Positions 12,033-26,400 of a DNA stretch of 64,000 nt are shown here, piece after piece; the stretch's first letter is position 1; each line of letters begins with the position of its first letter. The stretch comes from Termitomyces sp. T153 (lineage: Eukaryota; Basidiomycota; Agaricomycetes; Agaricales; Lyophyllaceae), in NCBI GenBank assembly GCA_018296165.2, contig JACKQL020000077.1, forward strand, positions 1 through 64,000. Direction: 5' to 3'. The position numbers and the translations under genes are program-made. The notes below the pieces were generated by a model. The model was not told the DNA's origin, made no database searches, and saw only the letters and a list, made by a program, of their open reading frames with translations.

Positions 12033-12858
12033 TCACGCCGTCGTTGGATCAGGACCAACAAGCATGAAAGTTCCAGCAATCGGATCTCCAAGTCCTGTAG
12101 CTGCCGCAAATGCACTGATGTTGAACAGCTCAATGGACGTGGTTGGAGTAACAAGAGTCTGGGAATTGAAATTCGTAGGCTGGTTGAACATGAGGAAGAT
12201 ATATCTATAATACAAGAGAGAGATGAGTGCGTGAAGGGAAAGTATGAAGTCATGGGGGGAAAATAACGTACCGATGAGGGTCTGAACCAGCTGGAGGAGA
12301 TGGCTGGAGGAATTGTGAGATTGCAGGGGTGTTGTTCACCAGATGCTGAACATTGTCATGGTCGGATGAAGGATCTATGAAGAAATTGGGACCCAAAAAG
12401 TGTCGGATCTGGGCTTCATTGGGGTCTTGCGGTGTCAGCGCATCTGGGTCAACAGTCGCTATAACAAATGGGCCATTCCCAACGGCGCCTATCACACCGA
12501 AAGTTGGCGGTCCTGCAGTAGCTGTAGGTATCAGAGCGTGAGCATGAGAAACCTTGTCTTCGCGATGCAGTACTACAGAATGAATGTACCATTCCTGGGT
12601 AGCTGGATGCCTGCATGGAGGGTGATCGGTTTGCATGCAGGCTGTGGGAAGGTGACTTCGAGAAGTGCCGTTGGGTTGAAGTTGATGAATAGATCTGAAG
12701 GGATCTGGTACAGTGTATAATTCAAAGTGGCTTTGTCATGAGAAACCAAAACTTACAGAGGCAGCATTGAAGGCGTTTTTGACTGCGTCTAGACTGAGGT
12801 CTTGACTGACAGCCAGTCCAACGAAAGACAGAAGGATGAGATTCAATGATTTGACCAT
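12033..12858 (-). CDS. secreted PEBP-like protein
   Basis: Phosphatidylethanolamine-binding-protein family member of about 212 residues from four exons. The start at 12858 gives MVKSLNLILLSFVGLAVSQ, a clear signal peptide, so it is probably secreted or vacuolar. The two family signatures are present: FVIATVDPDALTPQDPNEAQ followed by IRHFLG (the DPDxPxP ligand-pocket loop, with Leu in place of Pro) and PPAGSDPHRY (GxHR box). The last intron splits the Arg codon of the GxHR box; others fall after NAAS and within LPRN|ATAG. Fungal relatives include carboxypeptidase Y inhibitors, but this copy could simply be a secreted ligand-binding protein. Potential N-glycosylation at NAT and NIS. A TATA-like element lies about 45 bp upstream. 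Confidence 0.85.
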
Positions 12859-12900
12859 GATACGAATTCGAAGCCAAACACAAGCCAGCATCCCTACCAA

Positions 12901-12908
12901 TTTTATAT
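12901..12908 (-). promoter_or_regulatory. TATA-like element of the PEBP gene
   Basis: Reading the minus strand, ATATAAAA lies about 45 bp upstream of the PEBP start codon at 12858, a normal spacing for a fungal TATA box with a short leader. Confidence 0.4.
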
Positions 12909-14019
12909 GTCGCTCACTTCAGAAGACAAATCGTGTGCTTGGGAGTGTGTCGCACGGTCGTTGCAGAAATTTCACACAGAATATCAAAGCGCAGCGTGAT
13001 GCAAGACCATGTGTGATGAATTTGAAAGACTTGCATCGTAGTTCTCAAGAACTACAAGATGTTCACAATTAGACGACCGCCTAACAATCACTATGCGATG
13101 CTGAATCAATTGGCGCAGGGTATTCGAGATTTCTGTAACAGAAACTCCCACAGTTGTGGTAGCAAACAGCTCTAAATCAGCATATATCAGCGTGTGATTC
13201 ATGAAAATTTTCTGATCTGTTGGAGACCAGGGAAGCAGATGGGATGACAAACAAACGGACTCTGAATTTAGAAGGCTGAATGCTACATAGGGATGGATGT
13301 AAAAGAAGTTAGTAGCTATTGTCGCTGGGAACAGACACAGGAAATTGATGATCTGTGGATCAGGGAGATATGCGCATCGCTGCATATATTTTGCCCTTGA
13401 AGGCCCAAAAATAAGTACAGCATGGCATGATTGACACGATGGTGTAAAGTTGAAAAGAAATCAAAATCAAATTTATTCCTCTTATGTAGTAACTGCCTGA
13501 ACGGCTCAGTCCTGCAAACACAGAACTTACCCACAACTCTTCACTATTCATGCAAGCAAACCAATAAACTAGCACAGTTGATCCTGAACCTCCTTCCGAG
13601 TCCTCATGCAGAAACACTCCGAGCCGCAGAAAACCTATGATCGTGACTTATGTGAGTAGAGACAGCGCTGCAAATATTGTATCTCCCTTGAAAATAATAT
13701 ACCCATGTACTGCGAAAACACATAAAGTGTGAATCACATGTACGGTACTACAGTGCTGCGCTGCGACTCACGAGTAATTTGGACTATTTTTGGCAATGGT
13801 ACATTGTTCAAGTTTTTCCTACAACCTTCGCGTACTTTCTACTGTTTTCTACTTGACGCCGGTCGAGGCGCGTAATTATTTGAAACATCTTGTCATACGC
13901 TGCGGACACTGATTATAACATACGAACATGTAATAAACTTCAAATTCCCAACGATCTCCAAGTTCTTTCAGGACGCAATCTCTCTTGCTCCAACTCTGGT
14001 ATCACTAGCATCCACAGAT
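12909..14019. other. intergenic with unresolved minus-strand open frames
   Basis: On the minus strand between about 13650 and 12980, three overlapping frames carry protein-like hydrophobic text (for example NLILISFQLYTIVSIMP and FPATIATNFFYIHPYVAF). I could not connect them by credible introns or assign a family. They may be a decayed membrane-protein gene or chance. The rest shows nothing. Confidence 0.35.
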
Positions 14020-14076
14020 GTGTTCTTCTACATGCCCTCTGCTCGTCTCGATACATTATCCTCTGTTCTGGTGCTG

Positions 14077-16283
14077 ATGTCATTCTCTCCTCCCCCTCAT
14101 GAGCAATACATCGAAGCTGACTACCTCACTTTCGAGACTGCCGAGCGTGAAGAGGGAGCTATCACTCGTCGTCTCAAAGAGCTTCAATTGCGAACACGAA
14201 AAAATCAGCTTCGTGCTACTAGTCAATATCTTTCAGGTGATACTTGCCAGACTCTGGGTTTGAACAGCCTTGCGACTATCCAAAGAGACTATATTCATAT
14301 GGTTGCTCCGACCCAACGTCAAATTCTGAGGCTGGACGCGATTTTTGTTACTGCGATGACTTTGTCAGTCTATCTCTTTTCCCGACGACTGATAAACAAC
14401 TGACCTTCCACAATTCTTAGGTTTCTAGCGTGCATCCCGACATATCCTATGTTAATGGCCAGATAAATTTGCATACTATTGCTGCCCCATCCACTACCAT
14501 TCTAACCATTGTTAGTTCTATTACCAGGATCGTACATCCTCGACTTGTAGGTGCCTCATCGTAACAAGTGCACATCGGCCTGACTGACATCGCACCTCAG
14601 AATGATCGTTCTCCGGGCCATTTTACAGAAATAAAGCCGCAGTTTGTCAGATCCCAAACCTCTACTCCTACCTCATCTCCCTCTGGCTACAGGCGAGACT
14701 CACGTTCACTCCGGCGACCTCGCCCTTATATACTCCGACGGCCCTTCATCAGGCGACGTCATAATCTTCTCAAGCATCGGAATAATGAGCAATTGCAGAC
14801 ACTCCAGTCTTACAATCCACTTCGCCAATTTCCGTCGATTTCAGAATCACACGCTGTCGAGACACTGTCCGACGATGGACTCTTGGAAAAAATTGCTACA
14901 CTCCTTGACGTTCCCACTGATCTGGGCAAACAAATCAATAAATCAACACCGTCATTCCCGAGAACCGCGCCTCCTTCCCCTCGTGCAAAGACACTCTACG
15001 ATTGTGCAACCCTCGGAGAAGTAGGTTTTGCTGATTTTTTCCGTGTACCCGAACCCTCTGTAGGGTTTGCTCTGTCCCAGGAATCCAAGGATCACGCAGC
15101 CTCCAGTACTGAGGTCCCTACCGAGTCCACATTCACCGAAGGCAAATTAGACACGCAGGTCCTCAACACTTCTACCCCTACTGCCGCCGATATCGACACA
15201 ATATCCCCAAAAATCGCTTTTCCTTTCGACAAAATCCGCACCATCGAGGCTGCCTTCAACGCTCTCAAAGAAAACTTCACTCTCCCCGCCGAACTCGACT
15301 TTCTTCCCTCCACCCCTCTGCTCCATCCACGCCCTCCACACCTGCCTCTTCCGACTCAGAAACGACAAGTGCAAGCGACCACCTTACTTATTTGCCTCTC
15401 AACCGCCACATCCGCTCATACGAACAGGCGTTGACGGTGCTTCTGGAGCAGCTGGATGGGGTCGAGAGTCTTGGTGATGCGCACGTGAGGAGGAGCAGGA
15501 AAGAGGTTGTGAGGAGGGTCGAGCGGGCTTTGGAGGAGTTGAAGAGGGAGGTGGAGAGGCGGTGGAGGATTAGGGTCGAGAAGGAGGGGGTTAATGGTGA
15601 GGACGAGGTGTCGGAGTTGGGGCTCGATGAGAGTGAAAGTGGGAGTGAGCGAGAGGTTGATGCTCAGGAGGCTGAGTTCGACGAGCGTGTCGACATCTCT
15701 GAACAGGATAATTCATCTCCCAACGACACTGTCACGACAATCCGCAGCTCGGATAATGTATCTGAATTGACTGCGACCACCCCTGTCCACGACGTTATTG
15801 CTATAGAGGCAATTCTTGGGCATCAACATTCGGACACTGCTTCTGTCGTTGACATTCCTGTCTCGGCCGATACGGCAGAGCCCATCGAAAGCATCAACTC
15901 CATTCCTTCTTCCCTTCAACCTTTTAAGAATGCCTCTGCCACCAATACTATATCTGTCTTTACATTATCCGTATCTGAATCGACACCTACAACGCTTTCT
16001 GTCGACGTCACAACTGAGCCCATTATCCCGTTGATATAGCTGACCAGTCAACTGCCGAGACCCCCCTTGCATCTCTGGATGCCTCGTCTCTTAACGAAAA
16101 CGCTGAGCTCATCGCCATTGATCTGACGTCGACACCCCTTCTTCCCCCGCTATACTCATTCGCGGCACCGATACCGAAACGGAGGACGTCGATGTCTTCT
16201 CTCTGACTCCGCACGAGCCTGAGAATTTTGAGCATCCAAATGTTCAAGATGACGATGACAATTGGTTCGAGGTTACTACTTGA
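14077..16283 (+). pseudogene. BAG-domain protein with three frame breaks
   Basis: BAG domains bind the Hsp70 nucleotide-binding domain and act as exchange factors. The BAG-like helix bundle lies at 15420-15580 (YEQALTVLLEQLDGVESLG, then VRRSRKEVVRRVERALEEL). Upstream is an Arg/Glu-rich region (14100-14370) and a low-complexity segment ending in FDKIRTIEAAFNALKENF; downstream is an acidic Ser/Thr-rich tail ending DDDDNWFEVTT. The coding frame slips one base back three times, near 15305, 16029 and 16147. Each site sits in a run of C, and one extra C restores the frame each time. That is either gene decay or undercalled homopolymers in the assembly. An intron near 14362 joins the N-terminal exon, but its acceptor (14568-14640) is unclear. 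Start 14077 is chosen over 14020. Confidence 0.6.
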
Positions 16284-16773
16284 ATTTTCACTTTGAGAAT
16301 TAACGTGTTTGCAAAGCTTGAAAATGGGAGTGAAGGTCTTATCTATTGCTTGCGTTGTATATCAAATTTAATGTATTCGAGCATACTTGTATGCCGCCCT
16401 AGGCCTGAAGCGGATAGTTCGGAGCTCCGAAGTGTAAGCGATCTGACCCTTCCGAGCCTTCTTCGAGACTTTGTGAGTTCGGAACCTTGTTCAAATCTGT
16501 TCTCTTCAAACCTGTTATGGTATGTATACTATGAGGTGCTATGGGGTGGACTACACTGCGACATGACACTGCATTGCTCGAGCAAGTTCCTAGCCTTCTC
16601 ATGTAACCCCAGCTACGGAGTTTATGGAGAGTTATGCAACATCACTTCTTGCCGACTCGGCGACGCCTTTGCTGACAATCACAATGTGCAAAAAAGTGAA
16701 GGTTTTCTCATCGGAAAAACATTATGAAGTCCAGCAGTTTGCCTCGAGTCTGTCTCCGTCTTCATACCTTCTT
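16284..16773. other. intergenic; possible 5' extension of MFS gene
   Basis: Nothing convincing is coded here. In-frame ATG codons at 16624 and 16684 could extend the transporter, but the extra residues do not resemble a transporter N-terminus. Confidence 0.45.
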
Positions 16774-18645
16774 ATGCTTACCCTCGGCGCAAGTCGGCCT
16801 TCGACTTCTCTGGATCCTGAGGCTAACATTGCTAGTCCTGACGAAAAGGACAGATCCAACTTCAAGGTTTTGACCATAACGAAGGTAGATAAGGACTTTG
16901 GGTTGATACCGATTCCACGAAGGCTTCGTTATGATCCTGACACGCCTTTTCACTTCGGGTTGCTGATGAACATATCGTTTGGGTTTGGAGGCACTTTTCG
17001 TACGTGGTACCTAAATCTACTTATGGGCTCCAGGCTGATGATAGTCCTATAGTTGTTGCCAACCTGTATTATTGTCAGCCTCTGCTCGGTGAGGAGTCAT
17101 TTTCGCTGTTGATTGTTGAGTAGCTGATTCCATGAGTCCAACAGTTCAATTCGCCGAAACTTTCGGTGTTTCGCATAGTAGAGTCTCAAGGTCTTGTCTT
17201 TACCAATCATTATTTGGGAGGATCAAGCACTGACTATAACCTGATAGCATCCCAACACTCACCCAAGCTGGGTTAGTCCCAATAACCTGAGACCTGAAGA
17301 TAGAACTAATATTCTATCACAGGTACGCTGCAGGTCTCCTTTTCATCGCACCTCTTGGAGATCTCGTTCGACGACGACAACTAATTCTAGGCCTGACTCT
17401 CCTGGCCACGACCTTAACCATCGGATTGGCCGTCACAAACAATCTCATTGCCTTCGAGGTCCTTTCATTTCTGATCGGAATGGTCTCAGTCGTACCTCAA
17501 ATACTTCTTCCCCTAGCTGCAGATCTCGCCCCTCCGAATCGTCGTGCTTCTGCAATATCCATCGTCTTATCAGGTTTCCTCCTTGGAATCCTGGTCGCCC
17601 GTGTTCTTGCAGGCGTTATCGCGGATGTCACGACATGGCGAGTTGTATACTACACGGCCATTGGAACGCAGGCTTTGGTGCTGTCTGGGGGCTACTTGAT
17701 TCTTCCTGACTATCCCGCAAAGAACGATCAATTGACATATTGGGAGATCTTGCGGACGATGGCGAAATATGCTGTGACGGAACCTTTGCTCATCCAAGTC
17801 TGTCTTATCAATCTTCTCGGTAGTGCATGTTTTGGTAATATCTGGGTGACTCTCACGTTTCTGCTTGACGGCCCACCCTTCAACTATTCCACGCACGTAA
17901 AATTCATCAAACCTTGAATAAAATGAGTACTTAATGTTTTGAAGTTTGGTCATAGGTCTATTTGGACTTGTTGGGATGGCTGGAGTCGCTTTAGTACCTG
18001 TTTTTGGCAGATGGATGGACAAACTGTTCCCTTGGCATGGTATACTCGTGAACCTTCTGTTCCTTCTATGTTTTCAAGCGATCCAGACGGGGGCTGGTGG
18101 GATAAATGTTGCCGCCGTCGTGGTGGCGATACTTGGGACAGACTTATTTCGCCAAACGACACAGGTATGCATATATATGGCTGTCTTTAGGTAAGGGAAA
18201 CGGACCTTCGAGATGCGAAAGGGCTCACAACTCCAAGTATATCTGACGAGGCTCGTTCAAGACTCAACTCCATTATGCTCCTCTCAGTGCGTCCTTTCTT
18301 GTATTCCAAAGACTTTTCGAGTTGATTACCTCTCAGTTCTTCATTGGCCAAGTCATGGGAACTTCTGTAGGAACCAAAGTTTTCATCGAGAATGGCTGGA
18401 GAGCTGGTGCTGGTCTAAACATGGGCTGGTATGGGCTGCAGCTCCTCATTCTCCTCGTGAGAGGCCCTCACTGCCCCCGTTATGCATGGTTTGGGTATGA
18501 AGGAGGGTTAGAAGGACGGAGATCCGTTATTGAGCAAGCAGCCAAGGAGAAAGATACTAAGAAGAACCCAACCGACCTAGGAGTGAAAGTATCATCGCTG
18601 AACGAGGAGGGAAAGACTCCCGGAGATAGGGTTTCTATCGAGTGA
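16774..18645 (+). CDS. MFS transporter
   Basis: Plasma-membrane or organelle major facilitator. A cytosolic N-terminus of about 75 residues (SLDPEANIASPDEKDRSNFK...) precedes about 12 hydrophobic segments. The first helix reads FGFGGTF|VVANLYYCQPLL, followed by IQFAETFGVSHSRVSR and the loop 2-3 signature FIAPLGDLVRRRQ (MFS motif A). The segment SISDEARSRLNSIMLLS|FFIGQVMGTSVGT is typical of the drug/general-substrate branch of these carriers. Five to eight short introns; all junctions I checked keep frame. The tail is hydrophilic and Lys/Glu-rich. Start 16774 is my choice among in-frame ATGs. Substrate unknown; it lies upstream of an aldo-keto reductase and an NRPS-like gene on the same strand, so metabolite export is possible. 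Confidence 0.85.
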
Positions 18646-19461
18646 TAATAGGTGGGTGTGTCGGTATTCCTTTGCTTGACTTGCGCTTCACACTTTGTAT
18701 TTTATAGAGAATGTGGCCTGAGGCTGTATGAGTATCACTCGTGTTTCCATGTGACTATAGATATGACTGTGTATTGGACATCAGTCGTGATGGATTTTTC
18801 ATGTCGTGTGCGTGCCCTTATAAGTTCGACGTACACTCATTAGCGTCGTGTTCCTGACACGTTCTTGCTGGCCCTATTCGACTTATCTGGGCTGTCAATG
18901 TAATTGTACTGATGATTATTGATCAATCTTCTAGAATCTAATCGCAACCTAGATCGCCAGCTGGTGATTATCATATGGTATGACTGTTTGGTCAAAGTGA
19001 CTCAACTTGTGCGATTGCACCATGTTGTCTTGCTGCCTTAGACACGACTTCAGGCAAGATCCAATTGTGGCCGATTATTGGCTCAGCTACAGCTCGTATG
19101 AGGGCCCTGGTTCTTATCGCTGTGGTGATGGCTTCAAGGCCATGATATCTGTGGTTCTGGACGCGGGGATAAGGAGCAATTTCTCTGGGATAAGATTGCT
19201 ACTGGCCTATAAAGAGGAATCATTTAATAATCTGGTATGTTGCATTCTTGAGTTTTCCGACTACACCTCGTCTCAGCGAGTCATCAGCAAATCCGTGATT
19301 ATCTGCAAACAGAGAGACGTGGGCGCAAATCGACACTTCGGGACCCATTAACTAATCGGAGGTCAGTCCTGACGCACCGTAACTGAGTACAAGAGGGGAG
19401 ATATAGCATCAGTGATGCTACTTTTAGCTGCCTGCCAATCCTCACGATTCCTTTTGAGGTT
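18646..19461. other. intergenic, no gene seen
   Basis: About 800 bp between two co-oriented genes. The ORF at 19007-19351 shows no recognisable domain. A missing first exon of the downstream gene could lie here. Confidence 0.4.
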
Positions 19462-20923
19462 GTGCTCGACAGGAGAGATTCACTGTATCGGGCAGAATTA
19501 CAACCTCAACTATTCTATACCGAGTCCAAATACCTCCGCATTGCCTACGATAAGACCTTCTCCGCTGAGTTAGGATCTGTTGTCAACCTTTTCGAAACCA
19601 ACGTTTCTTTTCGCCATTATTACGACAGTGACCCCTGGGTCCCTGTTTATTGCGACACTCCAAGAGGCATACCTGTTTATAGCGCTAGAATTCTTCCCAT
19701 TGTCCGAGGACCCTCATTACAAGTTCTTCCGCCTTCGATCCTTCAATCTATTGCCAACGCCGCTATTGGCATAGGATGGCGCTCGGATTTGCTATCTTTT
19801 GGATTAGTATGTAAAGCTTGGTCTTGCATGCTCGACACCTTCTTCACAAAGCATACCGGTAGCAGCCCCTTGGCTGTTGTACGCTCATTGGAATTAAAGC
19901 CCGAGCGCGCGCTACTCATGAAACATTTCCATCTTTTCAATGATGGGGAATTTCCAAGAAGTGATAATGAAGAGCAATTCATTGTCAAATGCCGCGCGGT
20001 TCTCACTATCCTAAGCTGTGCAGCAGCTATCAGAAGCATTCACCTCCCTAGTATACATGCATCATTTCGGGAAGAGTTTGTGAACATTCTTTTGCATCTC
20101 AAGGATGTCGAAAAATGTACGATTGATGATGACAATTCTCACATGGGCAAGAACGTCAAGTTCAACATGGGAGAAGTTCAGCAGTTCGTTGGAAGATGGC
20201 CTAAGCTACGAAAACTTGATATTGCCTTTCTAACTACAGTTTCTAACCGGTGGGATTTCATCCTTCTATCTTTCCTGATTACCAGGAACTTATTTATCTC
20301 ATGGACATTCAGGGGTTGTGACGAGGTCAGTGCATTCACGTTCTCGGTAACATATCACGATTCATGTGTGTCAGGTGCCGGAATTGCAGTGCAAGATCGA
20401 AAACCTCAGGCTTCGTGTATCAGGTCCTACGGGCCGTGGATTCATTCGCTTCACATCATATCAACTTCAAAATGTTGAGCTTCGAGGCCTAAACGGCCCT
20501 CTTAACCAAGATCTCAAAGCCTTCCTTTCAGTCGCCGCCCCGTCCCTGAAGAGCCTGGCGATTCAAAGCTGTCCATTTTGTCGTCAATCAATAGACGAGG
20601 ATTACGCGATTGACGCAGTGATGCCCCAGCTGTGCTCTCTCGAAGAGCTCTTGGTCTCTGGAGACCTCCTGAGTGCACAATCAATTGTGATGAAGGGGCC
20701 AGGAAAGAGCTCATCTAGCCTCTCAAATTTCTCAGCAATGGAGGCACCTGCGTTATACTTGAAAGATCTAGCTGATGCGCTGGAGTCTAGTGGATGGAAA
20801 GCAGTGAAAATCTACGCGCTACATGTACTCATGGACAAAAGTGATCTTTTGATGAGGCAGGAGGCGGCTGAAGTGGCAACGCGGAGAAATATTGCATTCA
20901 TGTATGAGCCTATGCTGCGCTAG
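19462..20923 (+). CDS. F-box-like protein of unknown function
   Basis: About 470 residues in two exons joined by an intron at 20323-20374 (…RGCDE|VPELQCKIENLRLRV). An F-box-like helix pair is seen at LQVLPPSILQSIANAA...LLSFGLVCKAWSCML (about residues 95-130), followed by alpha/beta text with recurring leucines (LRKLDIAF, ENLRLRV, NVELRGL, SLKSLAIQSC, SLEELLVSG) resembling irregular leucine-rich repeats. This arrangement is common in mushroom F-box proteins that recruit substrates to SCF ubiquitin ligases. The frame is open upstream to a stop near 19390 with no ATG, so the real start is probably in an unseen upstream exon; 19462 is only the edge I can support. Confidence 0.5.
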
Positions 20924-21425
20924 CCATGATAGACTACGTAAATCTCTTCAAAGTACTTGATGGTTGCAAAATGCTTCATTACGAAACGAGCACAGTTAAA
21001 TGCCCGTCATGCTGCTTTATTATCGGGCTTTACATAGCTCGAAACAGCAATTTTTGAAGAGTTTGGAGGGTGGGAATTGTAATGGTTCTGCCTAAAATAC
21101 AACACGCCGTCATGAACACGACAAATCACTTGGACTACCTGTCCCATTAGAAAAAACCAACTTACAACTCTGGTGACCCAAGTTGCTCTCAGAGGTGGGG
21201 TGACGAAGCTCGGATGTGTCCAAATCTCAGATCTCATCCCCACAGCGTCGATTTGGACGTTCAAACGTTTCATAGTTAACAGAGTTCCGACAACTGTAAC
21301 TTCTAGAAGCTAAATTGTACTTTTTTTCTACCATCTTAGTCAGCCAGATACATGGTCGACAGAGGCAATTTAAATTTATCGAGTAAAGTTCTCAAGGGTA
21401 AACACATCACCTGTCAACAACAACC
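20924..21425. other. intergenic, promoter of the aldo-keto reductase
   Basis: About 500 bp with no believable gene. The minus ORF at 21007-21273 has no family features. Confidence 0.5.
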
Positions 21426-22687
<1,262 letters not shown>

Positions 22688-23493
22688 ATAAGAACATCCT
22701 GATAAAGAAAAAAAGTTTGATTGCTAGTGAATTTGTTTTATATCACATCAACTCCTCCCATGACATTGTCTGTGATCGTCACCCTGTAACAATAGCTTCA
22801 TTCGCTCTACTGAGATTCTTGGTAGTAAAAGATTGGGAAGATCTGGACACGGGACTCGTCCAGAGACTTCTGCAGCCTTGTCTATCAATTTACACATGCA
22901 GCTAGCACAGCCACAAAAGTTTTCTCTCAGAATGTTCCCAAGCCGAATCATTTGTACTGAGACGCGATGCGCCATTCTGATCAAGAGTTCAGATCCATTG
23001 TTGATATGTGCAGTAATTTCTGTAAGTGTGTGCCCGAGATATCTGACAGAAGAGAGCATGGAAAGGTATTAGTCTGAATTCGCCACTATGTCTTGTACAT
23101 ATGTACCACAAATTTCAAAGGGCTGGCCAATGATAATACGGCAATTACTTGGCCATGAGATAGGTAATACATACCTAGGGCGAACTGACGTGGGATGTTC
23201 GAACAAAAGTTGAGCTTTTTCACAATCCCAGGCTCATCGAGGCAAAGCCTAAGGCCTAAGGCTTGGTGTGATTGTACCATTGTCTGATTGTGCTACTATC
23301 TGTCATTGTGGTGTGTCGCTGTTATATACGATGATAACTTATTAACTTGATTCTATCTTTCAGCTCGAACTTGAAGCGAAGAAATTTACCTACTGTTACG
23401 ACAATCTGACAAGGCTTTGGCCGAGTTCAGTGAGGTGTGTTCAATATTGGTGTTGAAGAATCTATATATCTCACCTTTTGAAGAGCACTGCGT
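22688..23493. other. intergenic, no gene seen
   Basis: About 800 bp between two co-oriented metabolic genes. ORFs on both strands around 22750-23070 overlap each other and show no recognised domain; none is supported. Confidence 0.5.
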
Positions 23494-26400
23494 ATGGAAC
23501 CCTCAGCAGAAGACTTTTTTACACCTCCCCCGAACAACGGCTTGACTCTACCCGAAATATACGACTTTCACTTACTCAATTCTTCTCGACACCCTGTCTT
23601 TAGATATACTCCAGAACACGGCAAAGCTACGAATCTGACGTGGTTATCCGTCGGTAATGCAGTTCGACATGGATCGGTTATTGCACGTAGAAATGCCTCC
23701 TCGAGTGGAAGGAACTTCCAAGGCAGTCACGTCATAGCGATTTTGGCCAATGCAGGTAGTTCTGGTTTTTCTCTCGATGCATTCAAATGTTGCTTGATCG
23801 TGAGTATCATAGATCCCATATCCTACCTGATCCTAGTCGCCAGCTTGATGCGTTGTGGGCAAATTCCGTTCCCTATCTCACCTCGTTGCTCTTCGGCGGC
23901 TCTGCATCATCTCCTACGCGCCACCAACGCGAGTTACGTATATGTTTCTCAAGATGAAGCCACTCAAAATCTTTTGTCTGTAACGATATCTGAATTTTGC
24001 ATCGATGATCTCAGTATGTTTTTGATGCCCAAATTCGAGGACTTTTTTCAGAGTCCACCTTCGATAAGAGGAGAGACTGACCGACTACAAAAGAGCGACT
24101 TAGACGCTCCTGCTTTAATATTGCATTCGTCCGGCAAGTATGATCAGCCTGTTGACCGGTATCGATTTGTTTATCGAAGTTTAGGAACTACAACGTTCCC
24201 GAGACCGGTTTATATATCTCATCGTATTGTAATTCAGCGTGGTTGTCTCGAATGTATGCCCCATAAAGACCTGCTGTACCATTTTTAATATTTTTCAGCG
24301 GACAGTGGCATTAGCTTTCACGACCATATTATATCCTTACATTCGATTCCCATGTTTCGTCAGTTCTTAACCATCTCTGTCGAGCTCTGCTGATCACTCC
24401 TGTAGATGCCTTTGGTTTAACATACATTTCAAGAATAGTGAGTTATTCTGGCACCGAATTATCACTTTCTAATGAAATTCATGGTGTAGGCAATGACTGG
24501 GATTGTCCTCGCAGTTGTTCCTCCAATGGCCCAGACGAAACCGGTTAATTCCAGGACTGTACTTGCGGCATCAGTTGCTGATCAATGCACGCTCATGGCC
24601 TGCGTTCCCAGTGTTCTGGAGGTGAGCAGGTAGAACATAAGCTTCAGTGCTATTTTTGACCCAAAAACGTATAAAGGAATGGGCAGCCGAGCCTGAACAT
24701 TTGGAGATATTGCAAAAGTTTTATGCCGTGGTAATGAGCTTTCGGATCAAGTGTTGCATTTCTCAAACTTTAGTCAGATTGTGTCTGGTGGGCCACTCAG
24801 CGTCGACACGGGGGATCGATTAGCTAGCGCTGGAGTGAAGCTTTCTCTCTATTACGCCGGGTAGTTTTCGAGTTTGCGGATCACAAAAGAGTCTGATTCT
24901 GTATCTATAGGACAGAAATAGGATGTGCGACCACCTATCTTCCAGGTATTGCTCCTTTTCAAACAATAACCTCCGCAATATCTAGTAACGGAACGGTTCT
25001 CAAGACAGACGCAATTCTCAGAATTGGCAATACGTCAAATTTATGCCTCAGTTCGGTGCACATCTGATTCCGCAAGATGAGCCGGACACATTCGAACTGG
25101 TGGCTGTGGTGTGCCCACATACACATCTGCTTTGGTACATGATAATTCTGATGATCTGTCATAGGATGTGCCGAACCATCGAATTGCAGCCGTTAATTCC
25201 ACGGTTGACGGACGAAATGCCTACATCACCGGAGATCTTTTCAAGAAACATCCGTCTGACCCCTCATTATGGAAAGTGTGGGGTCGCGCCGACGATCAAA
25301 TAGTGCTGTCCAACGGAGAAAAGGTCCACTGACGTTCTCTCCGATCTTGAGTCGTCTGGCTGACAAATAGTTATAATAGACCAATCCGGTTCCGATTGGT
25401 GAGTTTCAACAACTCTTTATATTTGTGGTCATTCCATGACTTTTCTGCTTGATGTGATGTAATTTTCCAGAGAATGTTTTTACGCAACATCCCAGCATCA
25501 GCAAAGCAATTGTATTTGGACATGGACGTTCACATAATGGAATTCTGTTGCAATTGTCGAATGAGCATGTATTCTCACATACCAATGCCAAGGCTCTGGA
25601 AACGTTTCGTAAATCGATTACGTACGTTTGAATCTCGCTGAAAGCTCCTTTGTTGTTGATGTTTTGCCATAGGTCTACCGTTACTTCCGCCAATAAGATA
25701 GCGTCTACGCATTCGCGAATTTTCCTAGAAGTAGGTCATTCATCAATAATCAATCACGGATAACATCATCAACGTGCTTTCAATCTACAGATGATTCTCG
25801 TTGCCCATCCAGAGAAACCTTTTGTTTTGACAGCTAAAGGCAACGTACGGCGTGCTCAAACACTTCTTGAATATTCAGACGAGATTGAAGAAGCATATTC
25901 AAACCTGGTTGGTTATGACGGTTCTTCCAAAGGAACTATGCTGGAAGTGATAAGAGAGATAATTGAGGATGTCATGGAACATACTGTTGTCCTAGACCGG
26001 GACCTCTTCCAACAAGGATGTGATAGGCAAGTATCAGGATTCGAATGTTGCTGAAAGTACTTAGCTTTTCTTTTATTGGCAAGTTTGCAGGCCACTAGGA
26101 TTCGGAATCTCTTGCAACATATGCTGTCAAAGAGGTATTCTATCGGACGGCCGGCTCTTCCTCGCGATATCCTATATGAATTTTCTAGTCTAGCTAGCCT
26201 GGCAAACTACCTAAGCAATCTCGTGTCTGATGCTAGTCTAGAATTTGATTCGCGCTCCAATGAGTTTGAAGCCATGTTGAAATGGGTCCAGGAATCAACA
26301 TTCGAACCTACAACTCATACTTCTGACGTTTCTGTGACACAACAAAAGTCTAAAAATGCAGTACTCATCACGGGAACCACTGGGTCGCTGGGCTGCCACC

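Noticed and set aside
12984..13640. Possible minus-strand membrane-protein gene
   Set aside because: Hydrophobic text occurs in three frames that I could not join by credible introns, and no family pattern was firm enough.
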